Source: Nitrosomonas sp. (GTDB lineage Bacteria; Pseudomonadota; Gammaproteobacteria; Burkholderiales; Nitrosomonadaceae). From it: a stretch of 5,027 nt of DNA. How positions within the stretch are numbered: position 1 is the first letter of the stretch; every line of letters begins with the position of its first letter. Location of the stretch: the NCBI GenBank assembly GCA_003514765.1, contig DOOY01000020.1, positions 1 to 5,027 on the forward strand, read 5' to 3'. Of the stretch, positions 1 to 5,027 are shown in pieces. The notes below the pieces were generated by a model. It was not told the origin of the DNA. It searched no databases and was given only the letters and a program-made list of their open reading frames with translations. A program made the position numbers and the translations under genes.

Positions 1-13
1 ATTGGTATACCGT

Positions 14-41
14 CCCCGTAATTCCCGGATTATGGGGTTTT
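14..41 (+). terminator. Probable intrinsic terminator of a convergent gene outside the window
   Basis: Read on the plus strand, CCCCGTAAT (14-22) pairs with ATTATGGGG (29-37) around a six-base loop. Eight of nine pairs are Watson-Crick and one is a G-U wobble. TTTT follows at 38-41. On the minus strand the same stem has an A-C mismatch and is followed by ACGG rather than a T run, so it suits a plus-strand transcript entering from the left better than the pyruvate kinase message. It overlaps the last codons of pyk (stop at 40-42). The U run is short, so this is a moderate call; the hairpin might still stabilise the 3' end of the pyk message. Confidence 0.45.
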
Positions 42-1482
42 ACACTTTCAGTACGCGGATAAGGTCGGTGCCGCCGACGACCCGATGCTGGGTCCCAGCG
101 GTCACAACAACGACATCTCCTGCTTTGATGTGGCCGAGCTCCTTGGCCCGGCTTACAGCGAACTCCAGTTTGGCACTATCGTCACTACCTTCCTCGCAGA
201 GTAGCGGTATCACGCCCCAGTTCATGGACAGGCGCCGCGCCACCTGCTGAGAATAGGTTACCGCCACGATCGGGCAGTCCGGGCGATTCTTGGAGATTAA
301 CCGGGACGTGAAGCCGGTTTCGGTAAGGCTGAAGATGGCAACGGCTTTGAGCTTTTCTGCCATGTTTACCGCCGACTGGCTGACTACCTCAGGAATGATG
401 TTGAGCGGGTCCATGCGGGTTTTCTGTAAGTAACCATACTCGCTCAGCGATGCTTCCGTGCGCTGGGCAAGAATGGACATGGTGCGCACCGCTTCAACCG
501 GGAATTTACCTATCGCAGTCTCTCCCGAGAGCATAACCGCCGATGTGCCATCAAGAATAGCGTTGGCCACGTCGCTGGCCTCGGCGCGGGTGGGTTTGGG
601 ATTGCGTTCCATGGAGGCAAGCATCTCGGTAGCGGTAATCACTGGCTTGCCGTTCAGTACCGTGGTACGGATGATCTTTTTCTGGAATCCCGGCACCTCC
701 GCCAACGGCAACTCGACGCCGAGGTCACCACGTGCCACCATCACTCCGTCAGCTGCCTTCACAATTTCCTCAAGGTGCTTGATGCCGGCTTTATTTTCGA
801 TTTTGGCAATGATCGGCGTGCGCTGTCCCGTTTCCAGAAAAATATCCCGGATACGGTGGATATCATCCGCGCTTTGCACGAAAGATGCAGCCAGATAGTC
901 CACATCATTGTCTGCAGCAAACTTGATTTCCCGGGCAATGTCATCCCTGAACTCAGGACTCACCGCATTGACCGCCAGCTCGGTATCAGGCAGGTTGACA
1001 CTCTTGTTTTCTTTCAAGACACCACCATGGACAACCTGGCAGACGATGTCGTTATTTGCAACCGAAGTAACTTCGAGCTCGATGGCGCCATCATCAATCA
1101 GAATCGGGGTTCCCGGCTTTACTTCACTGGGCAGGTTTTTATAGGTCACGGAGACGCCTTCCCCGGTGCCGATGCGCCCGTCCGTGTACAGGGTAAATTT
1201 CGTGCCGCGCACCAATTCTACCGGACTGTCACTCAGTTTGCCGGTGCGAATCTCGATCCCGCGGGTATCGACCATTATGGCCAGTTGCACGCCCATTGCG
1301 TTGGAAGTATCACGGATGCGGTCCAGGCGGGCCTGGTGTTCCTCAAAGGTGCCATGGGACAGATTGAGGCGAGCGACATTCATTCCCGCAGCGATCATTT
1401 TTTTTAGAATATCGGGTGAATCACTGGCCGGGCCGATGGTGGCAACGATCTTGGTTTTGCGTAGGTTGCTCAGATTATTCAT
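40..1482 (-). CDS. pyk: Pyruvate kinase
   Basis: Cytoplasmic glycolytic enzyme that converts phosphoenolpyruvate and ADP to pyruvate and ATP. The product is 480 residues, a normal full length. The N-terminal part opens with RKTKIVATIGPAS (8-20), then NLSHG (40-44) with the substrate-site Arg38, Asn40 and Ser42. The B domain follows (about 80-175). The barrel then continues with AKIEN (226-230, catalytic Lys227 and metal ligand Glu229), ARGDLG (250-255), TATEMLASM (283-291) and LSGETA (318-323). The C-terminal domain runs from about 360 to the end. Glu77 with Thr73 and Thr80 is the pattern of K+-dependent pyruvate kinases. Two small departures are GIEIR where GPEIR is usual, and TEML where TQML is most common. 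The start is the first Met, nine residues before the conserved TKIVATIGP core; the next in-frame Met is residue 29. No clear Shine-Dalgarno sequence precedes it, and a tiny ATG-AAT-GAA-TAA frame (1486-1475) overlaps the start. It is separated from the operon upstream by 678 bases and probably has its own promoter. Confidence 0.97.
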   Translation of the reverse strand: MNNLSNLRKTKIVATIGPASDSPDILKKMIAAGMNVARLNLSHGTFEEHQARLDRIRDTSNAMGVQLAIMVDTRGIEIRTGKLSDSPVELVRGTKFTLYTDGRIGTGEGVSVTYKNLPSEVKPGTPILIDDGAIELEVTSVANNDIVCQVVHGGVLKENKSVNLPDTELAVNAVSPEFRDDIAREIKFAADNDVDYLAASFVQSADDIHRIRDIFLETGQRTPIIAKIENKAGIKHLEEIVKAADGVMVARGDLGVELPLAEVPGFQKKIIRTTVLNGKPVITATEMLASMERNPKPTRAEASDVANAILDGTSAVMLSGETAIGKFPVEAVRTMSILAQRTEASLSEYGYLQKTRMDPLNIIPEVVSQSAVNMAEKLKAVAIFSLTETGFTSRLISKNRPDCPIVAVTYSQQVARRLSMNWGVIPLLCEEGSDDSAKLEFAVSRAKELGHIKAGDVVVVTAGTQHRVVGGTDLIRVLKV

Positions 1483-1547
1483 TCATTGAGTTATGTGTCA
1501 GGGCTTGCTCTCATCCGGAGGAAAACCGTGGCTTGGTAGCCCGGTCG

Positions 1548-1576
1548 ATTATAAACTATGGAATATAGAATGTGAG
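1548..1576 (-). promoter_or_regulatory. Probable sigma70 promoter of pyk
   Basis: On the minus strand a perfect -10 hexamer TATAAT (1553-1548) is preceded at the ideal 17-base spacing by CTCACA (1576-1571), which matches four of six bases of the -35 consensus TTGACA. Transcription would begin near 1541 and give a leader of about 59 bases before the pyk ATG. The leader contains a small hairpin, GGCT-ACCA-AGCC (1541-1530), and a CCTCC motif (1521-1517). Other -10-like minus-strand hexamers occur upstream (TATACT at 1695-1690 and another near 1600) but have poorer -35 partners, so further start sites are possible. Confidence 0.5.
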
Positions 1577-1635
1577 TACCAAAATTTGGCGAGTAAAAAG
1601 TATATAAAGAAAGAATCGCTACGTTCCTTGTTGAC

Positions 1636-1655
1636 CGATAACTTTCAGATTATCG
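1636..1655. repeat. Short inverted repeat, possible operator
   Basis: CGATAA (1636-1641) and TTATCG (1650-1655) form perfect six-base arms around eight bases. The dyad lies upstream of the pyk promoter. It matches no operator that I can name, and a dyad this short can occur by chance in AT-rich DNA. Confidence 0.2.
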
Positions 1656-1705
1656 ATTGCGTTTGAGTGCCTAAATTTGAGATGCGGTGAGTATACAATG
1701 AAAAT

Positions 1706-1738
1706 AAAGTGATAAAAAAATAAATTCTTTTTCACTTT
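1706..1738. repeat. AT-rich inverted repeat AAAGTGA/TCACTTT
   Basis: AAAGTGA (1706-1712) and TCACTTT (1732-1738) are perfect seven-base arms. Pairing can extend inward through A and T runs with one bulged base, giving a weak AT-rich hairpin. No GC-rich stem or clean U tract makes it a standard terminator. Its GTGA/TCAC ends resemble CRP half-sites but are much too far apart for one dimer. It lies just beside the IHF, FNR and CRP candidates. Confidence 0.25.
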
Positions 1739-1747
1739 GCTTAACAT

Positions 1748-1760
1748 TAAATCATTGATA
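1748..1760 (-). promoter_or_regulatory. Candidate IHF binding site
   Basis: The minus-strand 13-mer TATCAATGATTTA fits the IHF core consensus WATCAANNNNTTR at every defined position. It overlaps the FNR-type box by six bases, and the shared ATCAA is half of that box, so the two matches are not independent. AT-rich DNA follows on the minus strand. IHF bends DNA and often brings distant activators to a promoter, which would suit operators lying far from the pyk start. Such a match can arise by chance in AT-rich sequence. Confidence 0.3.
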
Positions 1761-1768
1761 TGGGTCAA
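1755..1768. promoter_or_regulatory. FNR/ANR-type operator
   Basis: TTGATATGGGTCAA matches the FNR consensus TTGAT-N4-ATCAA at nine of ten defined positions; the only change is G for A at the first base of the right half. FNR-family regulators bind such boxes when oxygen is low. Its centre (1761.5) is 20 bases, about two helical turns, from the centre of the CRP-type palindrome, so two dimers could lie on nearly the same face of the DNA. No promoter stands at the classical -41.5 spacing on either strand. Confidence 0.5.
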
Positions 1769-1772
1769 GATG

Positions 1773-1790
1773 ATGTGAAAGAAATCACAT
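1773..1790. promoter_or_regulatory. Perfect CRP-type operator
   Basis: ATGTGAAAGAAATCACAT has perfect six-base arms and contains the exact CRP (Vfr/Clp-type) consensus TGTGA-N6-TCACA at 1774-1789. Consensus sites this good are uncommon. The family usually responds to cyclic AMP, although related regulators use other ligands. The nearest plus-strand -10-like hexamers are TATCAT (1803-1808) and TATATG (1842-1847). With the second, the start would be near 1854 and the site would be centred near -72, an acceptable class I position, but no good -35 accompanies it. The likely pyk promoter is about 240 bases away on the other strand, too far for direct contact without looping. Confidence 0.6.
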
Positions 1791-2160
1791 GTCTGCTATG
1801 GTTATCATCGGTGGCATCAGACCGAGCAATGGGGTCACCCATATATGGACTCATCCAGAATTGCAAGATAATTTTTTTAGGCAAGAAAGAGTAATGAGTG
1901 CAACTCTATATTCGGTCTATTAGCAGAAGACAAAGTTGTTTTGTGGCCCTGATGGAATTTGCGTTCCTAAGTCTCTGCTGCCAAACAGCATAAACGCAGC
2001 TTTATTCCACCGTCTATTACATATACCGCATTCGTTTTATCATTATCTTTGGTGTCAAAAGCAGACCGCTTCACACCAGTCACCCATCTGGATTATGGCA
2101 AGAATCATTTTTAACATCAGCGGGGTTAGTATCGATTGAATTTAAGCAAATCATAGATAG

Positions 2161-2859
2161 CTAATCAGTTTCGAAAACTACAATGGGTTCCCGGCTGCGC
2201 CGCAATAGCCAGAGCAAAGGTATTTCCGGGTTAGCATGCTTAATTAATTGATCCAGTAATTGCCGTTTATTTTTTCCCGTCACAACCAGCACAATATGCT
2301 CGCTGTTGACCAGTGCTTCGAGTGAAAGGCTGATGCGCGGGGATGGTGCCAGGGGTGGATGAACAGCGAGGCACAGTTGCCCGGTTGTTTCGTCAGTTTC
2401 TTCATGCAATTTCAAACCGGGAAACAGCGATGCGATATGGCCGTCCTCGCCGAGGCCGAGTACGGTGAGCGTGAACGGTTGAGGAATTTTTTCCAGGCGT
2501 TGATGAATTTCAGGTATGGCTTCGGCAGCTGCTTCATGATCGGTTTTGAGCCCGATGAATTGTGTTTGATCCTGTAAGTGTTCGGGTAAGTGTGCCAGTA
2601 AATGGTTTCTGACCAGATGTTCGTTGGAATCTTCTGATTCGGTATCCACCCAGCGCTCATCACTTAAGGTAATAATGATGTGATTCCAGGGTAATGATTT
2701 TGCCGCCAGTGCGGGCAGATAGAAACGTGGGGTACTGCCGCCGGGGACGACGAGACTGGCTGTTTTTTGACTTTTAAGTGCATTGGATAAAACGGCTGCG
2801 GCATAATCGGCAAAGCTGCGTGCGAGTTCATTAATATCCGTGTAATAATTTCTTTCCAT
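2161..2859 (-). CDS. pgl: 6-phosphogluconolactonase (Pgl/DevB type)
   Basis: Hydrolyses 6-phosphoglucono-1,5-lactone to 6-phosphogluconate, the second step of the oxidative pentose phosphate and Entner-Doudoroff routes, in the cytoplasm. The 232 residues match the usual length of the DevB-type enzyme in the NagB/Pgl superfamily. Visible family motifs are VPGGSTP (38-44, phosphate-binding loop), LSDERW (65-70), DSNEH (77-81), LGLGEDGHIASLFPG (134-148, with the Glu138-Asp139-Gly140-His141 active-site motif) and PRISLSL (174-180). SDERW together with GEDGH points to a lactonase rather than a glucosamine-6-phosphate deaminase. The start lies six bases after the stop of the phosphatase gene with no visible Shine-Dalgarno sequence, so translation is probably coupled. 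It is the last gene of the operon. No zwf, gnd, edd or eda is present in the window, which is unusual company for this enzyme. A related activity on another sugar lactone cannot be excluded. Confidence 0.92.
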   Translation of the reverse strand: MERNYYTDINELARSFADYAAAVLSNALKSQKTASLVVPGGSTPRFYLPALAAKSLPWNHIIITLSDERWVDTESEDSNEHLVRNHLLAHLPEHLQDQTQFIGLKTDHEAAAEAIPEIHQRLEKIPQPFTLTVLGLGEDGHIASLFPGLKLHEETDETTGQLCLAVHPPLAPSPRISLSLEALVNSEHIVLVVTGKNKRQLLDQLIKHANPEIPLLWLLRRSREPIVVFETD

Positions 2860-2865
2860 AAGAGG

Positions 2866-3513
2866 CTATGCGTTGACGAGTGGCCATAAATCAGCAACTA
2901 CTTTCGTTCCGGGCGGAAACGGATTGTCATCGCCGGGGCGAACACGGCCCAGGAATGCGGTGCCGTTGGCCTGCGCGCCTTCGTAATCGGCCATGGCGTC
3001 ACCGATCATCAAGACTGATTTGGCTGTTAGTGCATGATTGGATAGGATTTCCGCAATCAGCGTTTTTTTGAGCTTGGGTGCACCGCGCACCTGTTTAAAA
3101 TAGGATGAGAGACCGCGCCGTTCGACGATGATCTTCAGTTCGACTTCCGGCGTGCCGGACGCGACAAAAAGCGGTATTCTCCCGGCTTGCCGGCGGATGA
3201 GCTCATATGCGCCCGGCACCGCGTCACAAGCGACGATGGCTTCCACAACGAGTTCGGAAAAACGCCGATCCAGTGCTTTTTCTTCTTCCGGTGTCAGTGG
3301 GACTCCCTCCAGCAAGTATTGCTGAAAATAACGGAATTTGTTGTAACGTGACAGGCCGCCATTTTGCGTATGGTATTTGACGACTTCAGCAACCACGTTT
3401 TCACCATGGGAGCGGTAGAGTTCAGCAAATGCCTGTGTCTTGATTTCGCCGGACTCGGTAACAACACCGTCAAAATCGAAAATAATTGCCTGCCATTCTT
3501 CCATATCTTTCAT
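2866..3513 (-). CDS. HAD-superfamily phosphatase, subfamily IA
   Basis: Probable cytoplasmic phosphatase of a small phosphorylated metabolite; the substrate cannot be read from the sequence. All four HAD motifs are present in 215 residues: IIFDFDGVV (10-18, nucleophile Asp13 and acid/base Asp15), FVASGTP (116-122, motif II Ser119), a Lys-rich PKLKK (146-150, motif III) and MIGDAMAD (169-176, metal ligands Asp172 and Asp176). The helical cap lies between motifs I and II (about 20-100), as in phosphoglycolate phosphatase and beta-phosphoglucomutase relatives. It starts five bases after the epimerase stop. Met4 is an alternative start, and neither has a clear Shine-Dalgarno sequence. Next to a sugar epimerase and a hydroxyacid dehydrogenase, removal of phosphate from a sugar or sugar-acid phosphate intermediate is the most natural guess. 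A metabolite-repair role for the neighbouring lactonase pathway is another possibility. Confidence 0.88.
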   Translation of the reverse strand: MKDMEEWQAIIFDFDGVVTESGEIKTQAFAELYRSHGENVVAEVVKYHTQNGGLSRYNKFRYFQQYLLEGVPLTPEEEKALDRRFSELVVEAIVACDAVPGAYELIRRQAGRIPLFVASGTPEVELKIIVERRGLSSYFKQVRGAPKLKKTLIAEILSNHALTAKSVLMIGDAMADYEGAQANGTAFLGRVRPGDDNPFPPGTKVVADLWPLVNA

Positions 3514-3518
3514 ATGTA

Positions 3519-4472
3519 TTACGCCCGATTGTCGGATGTTGATGGTGTGGCATCGTCATTTTCATCCGCATGTTCCAGATCCTGATGAATTTCACGGATG
3601 CAGTCGAGTAATCCCTGACCGAGATCGACATGTTCGTTGAGCACCAGTTTGCGGCCAATGCGTGGCTGAAATGCATAAGGCGTTATTTCATAATGATGCA
3701 CGGTATTGGCTTCATCAAAATGAAGTGTTACCGGCCACGGCATGATTTCGGAAATCATGGTCATGACATCGCGGATGCGCAGTTTTTCCTGTCCTGTCAG
3801 AATTAAATGCCGGTTGGCGTATTCCGGTGCAAGTATCTGTACACTCATTCGGGCGGCGTCTTCAACATGAATATATTCACGCATGGCATTGCCGCCGCCC
3901 TTGTAGGTGATGGTGCGATGAGTGATGGCTTCGTGCAGCATGCGGTAGATGCCGTTGCGCCGGTCGCTGCGCCTGCCGTATAGAGAACCGTAGCGCAGGA
4001 TGTTGTATTCGAGTCCGTAGCGTTCGTGATAGGTTTCGGTGAAGCGTTCGGATGCCTGCTTACTGGCGCGGTAAAATGAACCGGATTCCGAATAAACATA
4101 AACGCTGCTGGCGAAAACAAAACGGCGCGCATTCGCCTGACGGGCGGCTTCGAGCACGTGGGTATTGCCAAGCACGTTGATGGCGGCGGTTTCCACGGGT
4201 TTGTTATGCGCTTCGTCGATATCGGCAATGGCGGCGAAGTTGTAGACTATGTCCGCACCCTTAACAGCATCAATCACTTGTTGAATATCCATGATATTGC
4301 CGACGATCATTTTCTGATCTTTTTTCAGAAAAGGGGAGGGGCTACGGTCGAACAAACGTACCTTGTAACCTGCAATGGTGAGCGCATCGGCGACATGGCT
4401 GCCGAGAAAACCGCTGGCGCCGAAAACGATGACCGTTTGTTTGGAAGGGGTAAAAATCGCGCTATCCGTCAT
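3519..4472 (-). CDS. NAD-dependent epimerase/dehydratase, extended SDR family
   Basis: Probable nucleotide-sugar epimerase, dehydratase or reductase; the exact substrate is unknown. The 317-residue product has the N-terminal Rossmann motif FGASGFLGSHV (17-27, GxxGxxG) with Asp42 after the second strand, which favours NAD+. It also has NFAAIAD (78-84), the catalytic Ser122/Ser123 in ASSVYVY, and the YxxxK pair Tyr134 and Lys138 in YRASK. NILRYGSLYG (157-166) and REYIHVEDAA (198-207) are typical of sugar-nucleotide members such as GalE- and RmlB-like proteins. The last 20 residues or so (from about 298) are acidic and low in complexity, probably a disordered tail. The start ATG lies inside the end of the dehydrogenase gene (11-base overlap, different frame), a classic coupling arrangement. 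Together with the flanking genes it suggests a surface-sugar or sugar-acid pathway. Confidence 0.9.
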   Translation of the reverse strand: MTDSAIFTPSKQTVIVFGASGFLGSHVADALTIAGYKVRLFDRSPSPFLKKDQKMIVGNIMDIQQVIDAVKGADIVYNFAAIADIDEAHNKPVETAAINVLGNTHVLEAARQANARRFVFASSVYVYSESGSFYRASKQASERFTETYHERYGLEYNILRYGSLYGRRSDRRNGIYRMLHEAITHRTITYKGGGNAMREYIHVEDAARMSVQILAPEYANRHLILTGQEKLRIRDVMTMISEIMPWPVTLHFDEANTVHHYEITPYAFQPRIGRKLVLNEHVDLGQGLLDCIREIHQDLEHADENDDATPSTSDNRA

Positions 4473-5027
4473 TGATCAGGCCGGTTTTGACAAGTCCGCT
4501 GAGTAAGTTTTCTGCAGCCTCCAGTTCCATACGCTGGCGCGCTTCTTTGGCCAGAGAACCGACATGCGAGGACAGGATAAGGTTGTCGCATTCAAGCAAA
4601 GGGCCCTGGTAAGGTTCCTGTTCGAAAGCGTCGAGTGCCGCTGCACCCAGTTTGCCAGTATCCAGCGCAGCCTTAAGCGCCTGCTCATCAATCAGTCCGC
4701 CACGGGCAGCGTTAATGACCAGTGCGCCGGATTTTATCCGCGCAACTGCCTGAGCGTCCAGCAGATGATGCAACTCGGTGCTGTAAGGCGTATGCAGACT
4801 GATAATGTCTGCGGTTTCAAGCAGTTCATCCAACGTTACAAGCTTGACATCGCTGGGCGGCTGGTCGACATGCGGATCATGCGCAATGACATTGGCCTCG
4901 AAAGCCCGGCACAGTTTTGCCACGCGTTTGCCGATATGACCCAGGCCGATCAAACCAACCGTCTGCGCGGCGAGTAAGCCGCCTTGTGTACGCGGCCACT
5001 CGCCTTTACGGATTTGCCGGTCTGTTT
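4462..5027 (-). CDS. D-isomer-specific 2-hydroxyacid dehydrogenase, N-terminus cut by the window edge
   Basis: NAD-dependent oxidoreductase of the 3-phosphoglycerate/2-hydroxyacid dehydrogenase family, interconverting a D-2-hydroxyacid and its 2-keto acid. The visible part is 187 residues; about 120-140 N-terminal residues should lie beyond the right edge. Reading continues without a stop to the edge (QIRKGEWPRTQGG, then the Rossmann strand), so the TTG at 4953 is not the true start. Counted from the first whole codon, the NAD-binding motif is GLGHIG (27-32), AHDPHVD (48-54) follows, and the catalytic residues are Arg108 (INAARGG), Glu137 (FEQEP) and His154 (SSHVGS). The spacing from Arg to Glu is 29 residues, as in E. 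coli SerA. The protein ends 33 residues after the His, so it has no C-terminal ACT domain and is the short form, less likely to be serine-regulated. A role in serine synthesis is possible, but the sugar-gene context suggests a sugar-acid substrate. Confidence 0.92.
   Translation of the reverse strand, partial: TDRQIRKGEWPRTQGGLLAAQTVGLIGLGHIGKRVAKLCRAFEANVIAHDPHVDQPPSDVKLVTLDELLETADIISLHTPYSTELHHLLDAQAVARIKSGALVINAARGGLIDEQALKAALDTGKLGAAALDAFEQEPYQGPLLECDNLILSSHVGSLAKEARQRMELEAAENLLSGLVKTGLINDG

Larger units (their letters stand above)
1483..2160. other. Long AT-rich intergenic control region
   Basis: This gap between the lactonase stop and the pyk start is clearly richer in A and T than the flanking genes. 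The half nearest pyk carries the promoter and operator candidates listed separately. The half nearest the lactonase (about 1800-2160) has no recognisable gene or RNA. It does contain a plus-strand frame from ATG 1789 to TAG 1921-1923 (44 codons) that continues in the same frame to TGA at 2137-2139, interrupted only by that amber codon. I do not recognise either segment, and no ribosome binding site is convincing. There is no good intrinsic terminator for the lactonase operon: the small dyad TGCTG/CAGCA at 1976-1990 lacks a T run on either strand. A lone perfect minus-strand TTGACA (2058-2053) has no matching -10 at the right distance. Confidence 0.7.

Noticed and set aside
4..11. GGTATACC palindrome
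   Set aside because: An isolated eight-base palindrome at the edge with no context; expected by chance.
775..1407. A 210-codon open frame on the plus strand, with others at 458-898 and 1166-1489
   Set aside because: They lie wholly opposite the well-conserved pyruvate kinase gene. Their translations show no recognisable domains, and codon bias in the real gene readily opens antisense frames.
1517..1539. GGAGG followed by GTG-GCT-TGG-TAG on the plus strand, like a ribosome site with a three-codon frame
   Set aside because: The frame is only three codons, has no promoter directed at it, and lies in the leader of an oppositely oriented gene.
1829..1878. ATGGG-GTCA-CCCAT and TGGA-CTCA-TCCA hairpins before a T7 run, as the terminator of a CRP-driven small RNA
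   Set aside because: The stems are only four to five base pairs and the nearer one is about 17 bases from the T run, so this is not a working intrinsic terminator shape.
1976..1990. TGCTG-N5-CAGCA hairpin as a terminator for the lactonase operon
   Set aside because: The stem is only five base pairs with no T run on either strand, and it is about 170 bases past the stop.
2053..2058. Perfect minus-strand TTGACA as a pyk or small-RNA promoter
   Set aside because: No acceptable -10 hexamer lies 16-18 bases downstream.
1651..2146. Direct repeat TATCGATTG at 1651-1659 and 2130-2138, with 14 of 17 bases matching when extended
   Set aside because: Too short and imperfect to be attachment sites or target-site duplication; no integrase or transposon features lie between the copies.

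Overview
The window (5,027 bases) holds five protein-coding genes, all on the minus strand. They look like chromosomal genes of a Gram-negative bacterium, probably a proteobacterium: a CRP-type and an FNR-type operator sit close together, the coding GC is middling, and the families are ordinary housekeeping or sugar-metabolism ones. The species cannot be named from this sequence. I see no tRNA, rRNA, CRISPR array, transposase or insertion sequence.

In transcription order, right to left, there is first a tight four-gene operon (5027 down to 2161). It begins with the C-terminal part of a D-isomer-specific 2-hydroxyacid dehydrogenase, cut by the right edge. This overlaps by 11 bases an extended-SDR NAD-dependent sugar epimerase/dehydratase. 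Five bases later comes a HAD-superfamily phosphatase, and six bases after that a 6-phosphogluconolactonase. None has an obvious Shine-Dalgarno sequence, so translational coupling is likely. The first three genes form a set often seen in surface-sugar or sugar-acid biosynthesis. The lactonase is normally an oxidative pentose phosphate or Entner-Doudoroff enzyme, and no Zwf, Gnd or Edd is visible beside it here.

Next is an unusually long, AT-rich gap of 678 bases (1483-2160). It contains a perfect CRP-type palindrome, a near-perfect FNR-type box 20 bases away centre to centre, an IHF core match overlapping the FNR box, two further dyads, and a likely sigma70 promoter for the downstream gene. 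This is the most interesting part of the window. The promoter served by the CRP/FNR pair is not obvious, because the best pyk promoter lies about 240 bases away.

Last comes a complete pyruvate kinase gene (1482 down to 40). At the left edge, just past its stop codon, is a hairpin followed by TTTT when read on the plus strand. It looks like the terminator of a convergent gene lying outside the window.

Taken together, the window joins the end of a sugar operon to the last step of glycolysis, separated by a control region that could sense carbon status (CRP) and oxygen (FNR). I do not see clear evidence of a new biological system. The regulatory cluster and the company kept by the lactonase are the leads worth checking.
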